From Leeuwenhoekiella sp044542075 (lineage in GTDB: Bacteria; Bacteroidota; Bacteroidia; Flavobacteriales; Flavobacteriaceae): 64,000 bases of DNA. Of this stretch, positions 1 through 8,657 are shown in pieces. Every line of letters starts with the position of its first letter. The stretch's first letter is position 1. The notes beneath the pieces are model-generated. The model made no database searches. It saw only the letters and a program-made list of their open reading frames with translations, and was not told where the DNA came from. Where the stretch lies: contig NZ_JBITTU010000001.1 of the NCBI RefSeq assembly GCF_044542075.1, positions 1 through 64,000 on the forward strand. Direction: 5' to 3'. The position numbers and the translations under genes were made by a program.

Positions 1-119
1 ATAATATTCCACGATATAAGGAAATCTAATTATCTGCTCCTAAAAGCAAATGCTCAAAATGGTTATTCTAGTCTTTAATTCAAATATTATCTATCTCTAG
101 ATAATACGCGTTGTCAATT

Positions 120-135
120 CAATATGTCAAGGAAC
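120..135 (-). promoter_or_regulatory. boxA-like antitermination site of a probable rRNA leader
   Basis: Read on the minus strand the site is GTTCCTTGACATATTG, which resembles the boxA antitermination element (core TGCTCTTTGACA) found ahead of 16S rRNA genes. It lies 110-360 bases downstream of three minus-strand promoters, the arrangement expected for an rRNA operon leader. The 16S gene itself would lie left of base 1 and is not in the window, so the assignment is an inference. Confidence 0.42.
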
Positions 136-245
136 TTTCTCTATATCTCAAGAGAATTTCTTCGTTAGATGCTAAGGAATCGAACCTTATTTTTATTACC
201 AAATCACCCTGTTTCAATGTGCGTTGCTCTCTGTGAAAGCGGCTG

Positions 246-277
246 CAAATATACAACCTTTTTTATTTACCAAACAA
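246..277 (-). promoter_or_regulatory. Bacteroidota-type promoter, proximal of three in tandem
   Basis: On the minus strand TTG is followed after 21 bases by TATATTTG, matching the Bacteroidota housekeeping consensus TTG-N17-23-TAnnTTTG. It is the promoter closest to the presumed rRNA operon left of the window. Two similar promoters lie about 110 and 220 bases upstream. Confidence 0.6.
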
Positions 278-361
278 GCTAAAAATTATATTTTTTTTAA
301 GCTGATTTTTAATAAATCTCACAAGAACTAATCCTCATTTCGTTGCCAAAATTCAGGAGGG

Positions 362-393
362 CAAAGATACTACCCTTTTTTAATTCAAAACAA
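362..393 (-). promoter_or_regulatory. Bacteroidota-type promoter, middle of three in tandem
   Basis: On the minus strand TTG is followed after 21 bases by TATCTTTG, again a full consensus match. Its spacing equals that of the proximal promoter. Multiple tandem promoters are typical of rRNA operons. Confidence 0.58.
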
Positions 394-467
394 ATTAATC
401 GTATCTTTTTTTCAAACCACACTTTCTAAGAACGTAAAACCGATTTTTATACCCGATTTTGGAGGCG

Positions 468-497
468 CAAATATAGAACGATTATCTAACCCAACAA
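468..497 (-). promoter_or_regulatory. Bacteroidota-type promoter, distal of three in tandem
   Basis: On the minus strand TTG is followed after 19 bases by TATATTTG, within the accepted spacing for the Bacteroidota primary sigma factor. It is the most upstream of the three promoters pointing out of the left edge of the window. Confidence 0.6.
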
Positions 498-594
498 GCC
501 TTTTCTAAAAGTATTTATAAAGTAATTTACCAAAGCTTTATAATCAACACCTTACAACTCAAATTAATTTTAAAGTATTCTTAATTTTGGGGAT

Positions 595-608
595 CTAGCT
601 TAAGCTAG
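595..608. repeat. Perfect 14-base palindrome CTAGCTTAAGCTAG
   Basis: The sequence equals its own reverse complement over 14 bases. It lies about 100 bases upstream of the distal rRNA-type promoter. It could be a protein-binding site, but no regulator is known from the sequence. Confidence 0.5.
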
Positions 609-757
609 CTTCCTTAGATAAACATTAAAAAAGATCGATCTACATAAATTAAAGGAATCTACTCGTTCAAATACAATCTTGTAGCGCTTGTTTTATTGTA
701 AAATAAATTTTGAATCTTCGCGAGAATCAAGGGGAATAAAACGGCCTGTTTGAGCTC

Positions 758-785
758 TAATTTAAAGACCTAAGTCTTTAAATTA
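758..785. terminator. Perfect 12-bp hairpin downstream of the porin gene
   Basis: TAATTTAAAGAC and GTCTTTAAATTA form a perfect 12-bp stem around the four-base loop CTAA, about 55 bases after the porin stop codon. There is no long T-tract on either side, so it may stabilise a 3' end rather than act as a classical intrinsic terminator. The stem is A/T-rich. Confidence 0.4.
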
Positions 786-839
786 AGTGAGTAGTGATAG
801 CCCGGTCGTTACTTAAGGCAGTTAAAACCACTAATAAGA

Positions 840-2786
840 TTATAGAAAGAAATTCCACACTAAACCGAATCGTAATGTAAAATCTCTATAAGGATAGCCA
901 GGAGCGCTGTAGTAATTATTATTAGATGCTAATGAATTGATGTGTTCTGCTATAAAGAATATACGGGTCTGGCGAACTTTCATATTAAAAAATAAGTCTA
1001 TCAATGGAAAGCTTCCTAATTCTTGATCATTCTGAACATAGAATTCTGCTAAAACAGGATCGTAACCATTCATAGCATACTCAGTAAAATAATTAAGACT
1101 CACTCCCGTTTGAACAAACAGGGCTTTTTTAAACCAGTTATCTGTGTAATAAACCGTATTACGAGTTGTAATCTCCGGAACATTAAGAAAAGAATCTCCG
1201 GAACTTACTGTTTGATATGCAACAGTATTATCTAAAGCAAATTTACCAAACCTAAATTCTTTACTTGCCTTTAACTTCAAATAAGTAATGTTATCATTTG
1301 TCTGAAATGAATTTACCTGAGAGGTTGCTGGGTCTATAGCGAAATAAGCGTAATCTTTAATATTCACAAAGCTAGCAGAAGCATTAAGCCATTTATTAGA
1401 TTTTATACTAAAATCTAAAGAATTCGTTTTTACGGTATCATAGTTTTCGGCATTGTACCAATTGTAATTTTCATAACTACTCTGATATAATAAATGATTA
1501 TAATTAGCTGCTGCGGCATTTAAATGTATACCTCCAGAAAAAGTTGCATCTTCATTAATTTGATAACTCGCTTCGGCTTTTAAATCATATCCATCAAAAT
1601 CACCCGAAATATTTGCTTGCGCTTCTCCCTTTAACTGAAAACCTCTGTATGCCTTTTTAAAACTTACCCCAGCAGCAATTAAATTGCCATTTAATACATT
1701 AAGGATTCTATTATTTTCTTGAATAAGCACAGAGTTATAACCATACTTATAATAGGTATGGTTTACTTGAAAAGAAATACTACCCAAAATATTATTTGTA
1801 TACTTTACCCAAAGTTCATTATTTAAATCTGTAACATCTACCTTATCTCTAAGATTTGTGGTTACAAATGAATTGCCAAACAACGACGAAGGAGCAGTCT
1901 GCCGATACTCATAATATTTATCATCATAGTTAAATATATGCCCAACTTCAATTCTATTGTTAGAAACACTATCGTTTTGCTGAATTAAATCGTATTTATG
2001 GTTTATGTAAATACGCTGGCCATCTAGAATGCTTTCTGCATTTTCAAAGTTTACACTTAATCTAGACCTGTCTTGAAACTGGCTATCATTACCTGCAAAA
2101 TTAATTAAAGCCTGGTTTGTAAGTCCGCCATTTTCTTGATTGAGCAAATCTTGAGCAACGTAATGCGCCTTTAATTCATACCTGTTATTTTTAGACTTAT
2201 AGTTTGTTGTAAATCTAAAATTACCGGTGCTCGTTAATATATGCTGATACTTACCTAAACTACGCAACCCTTTATAAGCAATTGAGAAATTAAATCTACG
2301 TGAGGTATTCATCGTAAAGAAAGCATCTAAGTTTTGCCCCTGTTCAAATACACTTTTGTAATACAACTCTGATAAAGGTGTAGGAACCTCATAATACAAC
2401 ATATCCTTCACCTCCATATAATTGAAGTGTCGTGCTCTAGCACCAAATAATGGCCTTATGCGTTGAGAAGAAAAACTGTATAAAAGAGTATTATAGGTTT
2501 GACCTTCGTTTGAAAACGGAAGTAATCCAAAATTATCTTTTCTTAGATAATTGTATTTATAGAGTTTTTGAATGGTCAACGAGGTATCAACAATAGTGGT
2601 ATCGTTGTCTACTGTAAACATTTTATATAATTCAATAGGCGGGCGCTCTTGTTCTTTTTTTGCCTTAGGTCTTATCGAGCCACTTTGAGAATCACCATCA
2701 GGCTCTAAACCTCTTGGTTCATCAACCTGAGCAAAAAGTGTACTCCCAAAAAATAAACCTATTATAAAAAGTAAGCTATTACGCAT
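840..2786 (-). CDS. Putative outer-membrane porin (Porin_10-like)
   Basis: The 648-residue product starts with a signal peptide (MRNSLLFIIGLFFGSTLFAQ) and continues as a protein rich in alternating aromatic and polar strands, ending in Phe-Leu, as expected for an outer-membrane beta-barrel. It resembles the flavobacterial putative porin family (Porin_10); the substrate is unknown. The open frame extends six codons upstream to a TTG at 2804, but that TTG overlaps a promoter-like TATTTTTG, so I chose the ATG at 2786, which begins the signal peptide directly. It is separated from the upstream SusD gene by a strong terminator at 2849-2877 and so is probably transcribed alone. Family-level confidence is good, function is inferred. 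Confidence 0.75.
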   Translation of the reverse strand: MRNSLLFIIGLFFGSTLFAQVDEPRGLEPDGDSQSGSIRPKAKKEQERPPIELYKMFTVDNDTTIVDTSLTIQKLYKYNYLRKDNFGLLPFSNEGQTYNTLLYSFSSQRIRPLFGARARHFNYMEVKDMLYYEVPTPLSELYYKSVFEQGQNLDAFFTMNTSRRFNFSIAYKGLRSLGKYQHILTSTGNFRFTTNYKSKNNRYELKAHYVAQDLLNQENGGLTNQALINFAGNDSQFQDRSRLSVNFENAESILDGQRIYINHKYDLIQQNDSVSNNRIEVGHIFNYDDKYYEYRQTAPSSLFGNSFVTTNLRDKVDVTDLNNELWVKYTNNILGSISFQVNHTYYKYGYNSVLIQENNRILNVLNGNLIAAGVSFKKAYRGFQLKGEAQANISGDFDGYDLKAEASYQINEDATFSGGIHLNAAAANYNHLLYQSSYENYNWYNAENYDTVKTNSLDFSIKSNKWLNASASFVNIKDYAYFAIDPATSQVNSFQTNDNITYLKLKASKEFRFGKFALDNTVAYQTVSSGDSFLNVPEITTRNTVYYTDNWFKKALFVQTGVSLNYFTEYAMNGYDPVLAEFYVQNDQELGSFPLIDLFFNMKVRQTRIFFIAEHINSLASNNNYYSAPGYPYRDFTLRFGLVWNFFL

Positions 2787-2848
2787 CAAAAATGTTTGTG
2801 TCAAAAATATAGTTTTTAAACGTAAAGCTGTAAGGAAAATTATGGCAT

Positions 2849-2877
2849 AAAAAAACCACCCGAGTAGGGTGGTTTTT
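2849..2877 (-). terminator. Intrinsic terminator after susD-like gene
   Basis: An 11-bp stem (AAAAACCACCC with GGGTGGTTTTT, loop of five bases) is followed on the minus strand by a T-run. It lies 28 bases after the stop of the SusD-family gene and just upstream of the porin gene, so it closes the SusC-SusD operon. Confidence 0.85.
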
Positions 2878-2904
2878 AGATTTAAATATTAAACTATATA
2901 AATA

Positions 2905-4443
2905 CTAGTTTTGACTAGTTATATTATTATTATCCTGCAATTCTTGTTGTGGAATTTCAAAAGTCAACTTTTCATCATCAAAAGGAATAGACACACCAAC
3001 AAAAGATAAGTGATTACTTGCTCTAACAATTGTAGCCTTATTGCGCTTCATTGCTAAATAGCTCTTACCTTCACCCCAAAGTTCTAATCTTGTTTGCTTA
3101 TAAATCTCATCATAAAGCGCTTGGCCACTAAGTGCTGCAACATAAGAAACATCACCAACTCTATTCTCTAAGAATGTTGTTAATTTAGTTTTAGCTAAAC
3201 CTTCTTGACCCGATTTTGCCAAAGCTTCAATATTTAAAAGCAATAATTCTTCATATCTCATATAAACATAATCTGCTTTAACAATTTGAGATGTCCCAAA
3301 AACAACTTTATCAGAGTCATAAAACTTTAAGTATGGCTGTAAATATCTTGAAGATGTTGGTGAATTTAAGAATTGACCTCTACGAATATCATCTGAAGCC
3401 ATACTTTCATATAAATCTGCATCCATAGCTTTGTTATCCCCTACTGCTGCATAACTATAGGAGTATAAATCTATTTGACCCCACCAAGAAACTAAACCTA
3501 AACCTATATCTGCATTGAGGTCTACACCCCACATCCAAGATCTTGAATTTACATCATTAAAACCTCCTTTAACACCATTAACAACTTGAGTTTCATCATT
3601 TGCTGTATTTGGATCATCAATACCAATTAATAAAGATGCACTGGTATTAGCTAGAGCAGCATTAGTAACGGTTGCAGCATCAGCCCATCTAGTTCTAGTT
3701 GACCCAAGTACATAACCTAAAATAGTTTGCGCTACAGATATATCTACCTGTGTTTTAGTAGGGCGAGAATACCCTTCTAATAATGTAATCGCTTTTGTTA
3801 AGTCATTCTCCATAAGCTCATACACTGCCTGCGTAGTTGATTTAGGATTACCTACAAAACCTGGCTCTGTGTAGATCGGTAAAGTTTCTGAGTTCCATGA
3901 AGCTTCGACATCATTTATCATGAACTGAGTCAGATAAAAATAAGAATGCGCCCTCATAGCTAATGCCTGACCTAAGGTATATTTATTGTCATCACTTTCT
4001 GGTATTGCGTCATTACCTCCTAAACTTGCAATAACCAAATTTGACTGGTTTATTATACGGTAGTAATATCGCCAAACCTGATAATTCTCCAATTGGGTGA
4101 AATCTAATGGAGCTTGATATTCAGTAACTCTAGCACGATACCACCCGTAGGTACTAGTTGATAATGCCATATCACTACAAAGCATATCTGCATAAACATC
4201 ATAACCTTTTTGACCAAAATCTTGTTGAGAAGTTGTACCCCCAGTTCCGGTGGTAAACATAGTAGAGTAAATACCTGTAACAGTACCTGCTCCCAATGAA
4301 GGGTTTAACTCAACAGCATCAGATAATTGATCTGCATTAATTATACTTCCTGTTGGCTCTTCTACAAGAAATTCTTCACTACAACCGACTGTTAAAACGG
4401 CAATAGAGACGAGCCCTAAAATTTGTTTAAAATAAATTTTCAT
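2905..4443 (-). CDS. RagB/SusD family nutrient-binding outer-membrane lipoprotein
   Basis: This 512-residue protein has a lipoprotein signal with Cys21 in the lipobox context TVGCSEEF, followed by the FLVEEPTG-type N-terminus common to SusD proteins. The alpha-helical TPR-like body includes the YLTQFM and RYEELLLLNIEALA segments usual in the family. SusD proteins sit on the cell surface as the lid of a SusC transporter and bind glycan or peptide ligands. It lies 11 bases downstream of the SusC gene in the same operon. The ligand cannot be predicted, and no hydrolase gene lies alongside. Confidence 0.92.
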   Translation of the reverse strand: MKIYFKQILGLVSIAVLTVGCSEEFLVEEPTGSIINADQLSDAVELNPSLGAGTVTGIYSTMFTTGTGGTTSQQDFGQKGYDVYADMLCSDMALSTSTYGWYRARVTEYQAPLDFTQLENYQVWRYYYRIINQSNLVIASLGGNDAIPESDDNKYTLGQALAMRAHSYFYLTQFMINDVEASWNSETLPIYTEPGFVGNPKSTTQAVYELMENDLTKAITLLEGYSRPTKTQVDISVAQTILGYVLGSTRTRWADAATVTNAALANTSASLLIGIDDPNTANDETQVVNGVKGGFNDVNSRSWMWGVDLNADIGLGLVSWWGQIDLYSYSYAAVGDNKAMDADLYESMASDDIRRGQFLNSPTSSRYLQPYLKFYDSDKVVFGTSQIVKADYVYMRYEELLLLNIEALAKSGQEGLAKTKLTTFLENRVGDVSYVAALSGQALYDEIYKQTRLELWGEGKSYLAMKRNKATIVRASNHLSFVGVSIPFDDEKLTFEIPQQELQDNNNITSQN

Positions 4444-4454
4444 ATTCTTTTTTT

Positions 4455-7400
4455 TTAAAATTTAGCTCTTAATCCAAAGGTAAAAGTTGTAAGCGGCGCA
4501 TACAATCCTCTACCTGAATTACCACTTTCAGATGTAGTAGGGTTAAAACCATCTCTAGCACCTTTAAAATAAAGATTATCACCAGAGGCATATAAATTTA
4601 AACCTGCTAGTCCCAATCTATCTAAAGTATTTTTGGGGAAATTATACCCTAAAACAACATTGTTTAACGCAATAAAATCTGTTTTAGTTAAAAATCTAGT
4701 CGACTGCGAGTTCACATTAGGAATAACTCGATCTGCAATTAAAGGAACATCGGTAATGTCCCCTGGCTGACGCCATCTATTACGAACATCTGTGTGACGG
4801 TTCTGTGCTGTTATACCTCCATTATTATCGTGCATCAATTCGGCATATTGGCTATCGTAACCCCAACCACCTACAGAATACGTGAACTGAGCCGATAAAC
4901 TAAAATTATAAAAACCAGTATTTAATCTAAATGCACCCTGAATATCTGGAATACCAGATTTATCTACATATTTCTGAGTAGAATTTGCGTAAGTTTTAGT
5001 CGTTTGACTCGCAACATTAGCATTGGGATTCTCATCAAGGTAGGGAGTTAAAGATGCTATTGCGTTTTCGCCGGCATCTAAAGTTCCATTTGAATTTGCA
5101 TCATCAAAATATTGATTCCACATAGGGTAGCCATCCTCAGGATCTACACCCGCATACTCTCTAATGTAAAAATCATAAATTGAAGAACCATTAGAATAAC
5201 CATAAGCCCCCACAATATTAAGAACTGAAGGCGCACCCGTTTCTGGGTCAAGAGGCATCGTTCTAATTTCATTACTATAAATCGCACCGTTAATTGACAA
5301 GTCTACAAAAGCATTAGACGTTTTTAGGATGTGCCCTGTAACATCAAATTCTAAACCACTATTTCTCAAAACACCATCATTAACTGTAATTGTAGCAACC
5401 CCTGAAGATGGAGTGATTCTTCTTGAAAAGATAAGATTATCAGTATCCTTAATAAAGTAATCTACTGTCGCATCAATATAAGAACCTAAACCAAATTCGA
5501 TACCTGCTTGATATTGATTAGCAGTTTCCCAAGTAAGATCTGGGTTTGCGAATAATTCGGGAGCAACCGCAAAATCGTTATTAACATTAGTTACATCAAA
5601 AGTGTTTATACCAGTATAAAAATCAACTCCACTTTCATCACCTGTTACACCATAAGAACCTTTAATTTTTAAGAAATTAAATAAGTTACTATCTGCTAAG
5701 AAATCTTCATTAGAGATAACCCAAGCAGCACCAACTGAACCAAATGTGCCCCATTTGTTATTAGCAAACCTTGAAGAACCATCACGTCTTATAGAACCTG
5801 TTAAATAATACTTATTATCAAAATCATAGTTTAATTGACCAAAATATGATTCTAAAGTTCTAGCTTGACTAAAACCAGTAGGTTGCTGAAGATTAATTAT
5901 GTAATTATCTAACTCTAAGCCACCAGGAATAATTGCCTTAGCTTTAAACGCTGTTTCAAGAGTTTGCTCAAAATCATTGCTCTCATGTGCAGCTAGAAGC
6001 TCAAAAGAGTGAGCACCAAAGTCTTTTTTATACCTTAAAAGCTGTAAAAAATTTGTAGTAATTGTTTCTGTATTTCTACGAAATAAATCCCCACTATTTG
6101 CAGTTGAGACACCATAGAATTGATTACCCATTGATTTAAAAACATCATTATAGTACTGCATACCAAATGTTGATTCAAAAGTAAGACCTTCTAAAATATC
6201 TAAAGTTAAATTGAAACTACCAATAATCTCATTTCTATCATTTCCATTTATATCATAGAGAGCAGATGCTATAGGATTTAAATTATTAGCATTTGGTCTG
6301 TTTCTAAAACCAGAATTTCCACCATAATCATATTGAAAGCCACCATAAATTGGATCTGGAACTCTCTCACCGTTATCATCTCTTAAAAAAACAGGATAAA
6401 AAGGGTTTATTTTATCCGCAAATTCAAATAAGTTTTCAGCACCATCAGTTTGACCATTATTCAGGCTTTCAGAGTAAGTGTAACCTAAATTCGCACCTAC
6501 ATTTAACCATTCTTTAACCTGAGAATTCAGATTAAGCCTTGTATTATACCTTTTGTAACCAGTATTTATTGCATACCCATCATCATTAAGATATCCTCCT
6601 GATAAGAAATATTTGGATTTTTCATTACCTCCACCCATTCTTACATTCACTTCGGTTCTATATCCAGAATTAAAAGATAGATTTTCAAAACTTTCAGGAT
6701 TGTACTTACGTGTCACACCTTGTCTTACCTGACCGGTAGCAGGATCAATTAATTCTGCTCCATTTGCAACATTCCACATATTATATCCAGGAGCTAAAAT
6801 AGTCGTAAATAAGGTATTATTTACCGTCCCAATTGGGTCTGCATTTCCATTTAATCGCTCACGATTAACTTTTGCCTCCCACACTAGACCTATAGATTCT
6901 TCAGGAGATCTTATCACATCATACCTAGGTAGTATTTGCATATTCACACCAGTTTTAACATCAACTTCGATGTAATCTTTTGCAGAAGATCCTGATTTTG
7001 TTGTTATTAAAACAACCCCATTAGCTCCTCTCGAACCATAGATAGCTGTAGCAGAAGCATCTTTCAAAATTGTTGTAGACTTAATGTCTGAAGGATTAAT
7101 TGCATTTAAACTACCTGTACTAACATTATTACCATTAGCATCTAGAGAGTTTGTGGTCAAAGGAACCCCATCTACAACATATAAAGGGTCTCGATTTCCA
7201 TTTACAGAACCAAAACCACGAATACGAACTGTAGATGTAGTACCTGGCTGACCTGATGTATTAATTACTGTTACACCTGCAGCTTCACCAGCCAATGCTT
7301 GCGTTACATTAGAATAGTTTTTCAACTCTATGTCTTCCGCCTTAATTGTTGTTGCAGTACCTGCAAAAGCTTCTCTTGTAGATGTACCATAACCTACAAC

Positions 7401-7715
7401 TACGACTTCGTCTAACGCCTCGCCAGCTTGAAGAGAAATATTAATAGTACTAGACGCTCCTATGGATATTGTCTGTTTTTGAAAACCTATATAAGAAAAA
7501 ACTAATTTATCACCTTGATTAGCGGTGATTGAATAATTCCCATCAAAATCGGTTTGTGTCCCTGTATTAGTCCCCTCAACGAGAACATTTACTCCAGGTA
7601 ATGCCACTCCGTCTGGATCAGTGATCGTCCCTGTAACTGTTTTTTGCTGAGCGAATGTTAACTGTGTGATAAACAGTAAACAAAGCGCTAAGCACCATGT
7701 AATGTTTGATTTCAT
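4455..7715 (-). CDS. SusC/RagA family TonB-linked outer-membrane transporter
   Basis: The 1086-residue protein begins with a signal peptide, then a carboxypeptidase-regulatory-like domain (about residues 25-100, with VTGTITDPDG and GNYSITAN), then the LDEVVVVGYGT segment and a TonB plug with DPLYVVDGVPL and the SusC signature KDASATAIYGSRGANG (about residues 215-235). The rest is a long beta-barrel ending in GLRAKF. It imports large ligands across the outer membrane using TonB energy, together with the SusD protein encoded 11 bases downstream. A weak promoter-like TTG-N20-GATGTTTG lies upstream. No sigma/anti-sigma pair or hybrid sensor is adjacent, so its control is not visible here. Confidence 0.95.
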   Translation of the reverse strand: MKSNITWCLALCLLFITQLTFAQQKTVTGTITDPDGVALPGVNVLVEGTNTGTQTDFDGNYSITANQGDKLVFSYIGFQKQTISIGASSTINISLQAGEALDEVVVVGYGTSTREAFAGTATTIKAEDIELKNYSNVTQALAGEAAGVTVINTSGQPGTTSTVRIRGFGSVNGNRDPLYVVDGVPLTTNSLDANGNNVSTGSLNAINPSDIKSTTILKDASATAIYGSRGANGVVLITTKSGSSAKDYIEVDVKTGVNMQILPRYDVIRSPEESIGLVWEAKVNRERLNGNADPIGTVNNTLFTTILAPGYNMWNVANGAELIDPATGQVRQGVTRKYNPESFENLSFNSGYRTEVNVRMGGGNEKSKYFLSGGYLNDDGYAINTGYKRYNTRLNLNSQVKEWLNVGANLGYTYSESLNNGQTDGAENLFEFADKINPFYPVFLRDDNGERVPDPIYGGFQYDYGGNSGFRNRPNANNLNPIASALYDINGNDRNEIIGSFNLTLDILEGLTFESTFGMQYYNDVFKSMGNQFYGVSTANSGDLFRRNTETITTNFLQLLRYKKDFGAHSFELLAAHESNDFEQTLETAFKAKAIIPGGLELDNYIINLQQPTGFSQARTLESYFGQLNYDFDNKYYLTGSIRRDGSSRFANNKWGTFGSVGAAWVISNEDFLADSNLFNFLKIKGSYGVTGDESGVDFYTGINTFDVTNVNNDFAVAPELFANPDLTWETANQYQAGIEFGLGSYIDATVDYFIKDTDNLIFSRRITPSSGVATITVNDGVLRNSGLEFDVTGHILKTSNAFVDLSINGAIYSNEIRTMPLDPETGAPSVLNIVGAYGYSNGSSIYDFYIREYAGVDPEDGYPMWNQYFDDANSNGTLDAGENAIASLTPYLDENPNANVASQTTKTYANSTQKYVDKSGIPDIQGAFRLNTGFYNFSLSAQFTYSVGGWGYDSQYAELMHDNNGGITAQNRHTDVRNRWRQPGDITDVPLIADRVIPNVNSQSTRFLTKTDFIALNNVVLGYNFPKNTLDRLGLAGLNLYASGDNLYFKGARDGFNPTTSESGNSGRGLYAPLTTFTFGLRAKF

Positions 7716-7973
7716 AAAATTTATTTATTTGAATTTGCCATCGCAAACATCACAAAACTTTCTCACAAATGCAATTAAATTAGTTAAACATACCTTAAAT
7801 TAACATAAACAATCTTTAATTTTTAAGGGTATTTTGAACTTTAATTACACTTTTAATGGTTCTTTTGCATTTTTAATAATAATAATTTAACTCTTCATAA
7901 AACTCTCCTAAAAATTAAATTGAATTATATTTAATTTATAATCAACCATATAACCTTTTTTTTAATAAATAAA

Positions 7974-8567
7974 ATGCCATTAAAATTATTTTCACAAACT
8001 AATTTAATTGAATGCGGTACAGACGAGGCCGGAAGAGGTTGCTTATCTGGACCTGTAACCGCTGCTGCAGTAATTTTACCCGCTAATTTTAAAAATAAAC
8101 TGTTAAATGACTCTAAATTACTTTCACATTCATCTCGTGAACGATTAAGAATTCTAATTCAAGATCAAGCTGTAGCATATGCTATCGCACATGTATTCCC
8201 TAAAGAAATTGATGAGATTAACATATTAAATGCTAGTATAAAAGCGATGCATCTGGCCATTGCATCGCTTAAAATCGCTCCTCAACATATAATAGTAGAC
8301 GGAAATAGATTTAAGGAGTATAGAGATTGTTCTCATGAGTGCATAATTAAGGGAGATAGTAAGTACTTATCAATTGCTGCTGCGTCGATTTTAGCAAAAA
8401 CCGAAAGAGATAGATATATGATTAAGCTTCATAAATTATATCCTCATTTTAATTGGGCTAAAAATAAGGGATACCCTACCAAAGAACATAGAGCCGCTAT
8501 TAAAGAGTTTGGCGACACAATATATCATCGCAAAAGCTTTAAACTACTTCCTACTGAGGTTTTATAG
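7974..8567 (+). CDS. rnhB: Ribonuclease HII
   Basis: The 197-residue protein has the RNase HII fold signature. The catalytic acids can be read as Asp17 and Glu18 in GTDEAGRGCLSGPV, Asp109 in VDGNRF and Asp128 in KGDSKYLSIAAASILAK. The enzyme cuts the RNA strand of RNA-DNA hybrids and starts removal of single ribonucleotides from DNA. Length matches the family. It is divergent from the SusC gene and 90 bases upstream of a large lipoprotein gene on the same strand. The upstream region is very A/T-rich with no clear consensus promoter. Confidence 0.96.
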   Translation: MPLKLFSQTNLIECGTDEAGRGCLSGPVTAAAVILPANFKNKLLNDSKLLSHSSRERLRILIQDQAVAYAIAHVFPKEIDEINILNASIKAMHLAIASLKIAPQHIIVDGNRFKEYRDCSHECIIKGDSKYLSIAAASILAKTERDRYMIKLHKLYPHFNWAKNKGYPTKEHRAAIKEFGDTIYHRKSFKLLPTEVL

Positions 8568-8657
8568 ACTAGATTTGAAAAGATTTAATTTTAATTGCGT
8601 TAGGAAGACTTTATATCTTTACAGTTCAAAAATTTTGATCTCTCTATTTAATCTTAT

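Larger units (their letters stand above)
498..839. other. Gene-free stretch with strong palindromes
   Basis: No open reading frame of interest was seen here. The stretch separates the rRNA-type promoters from the 3' end of the porin gene. It contains a perfect 14-base palindrome (595-608), a 10-base palindrome AGATCGATCT (632-641) and a perfect 12-bp hairpin (758-785). A weak plus-strand promoter-like sequence lies near 690-712. No tRNA fold was found. Confidence 0.5.

Noticed and set aside
173..189. A tRNA T-arm-like hairpin (TAAGG-TTCGATT-CCTTA on the minus strand).
   Set aside because: No acceptor, D or anticodon arms could be placed around it, so it is probably chance or part of the rRNA leader.
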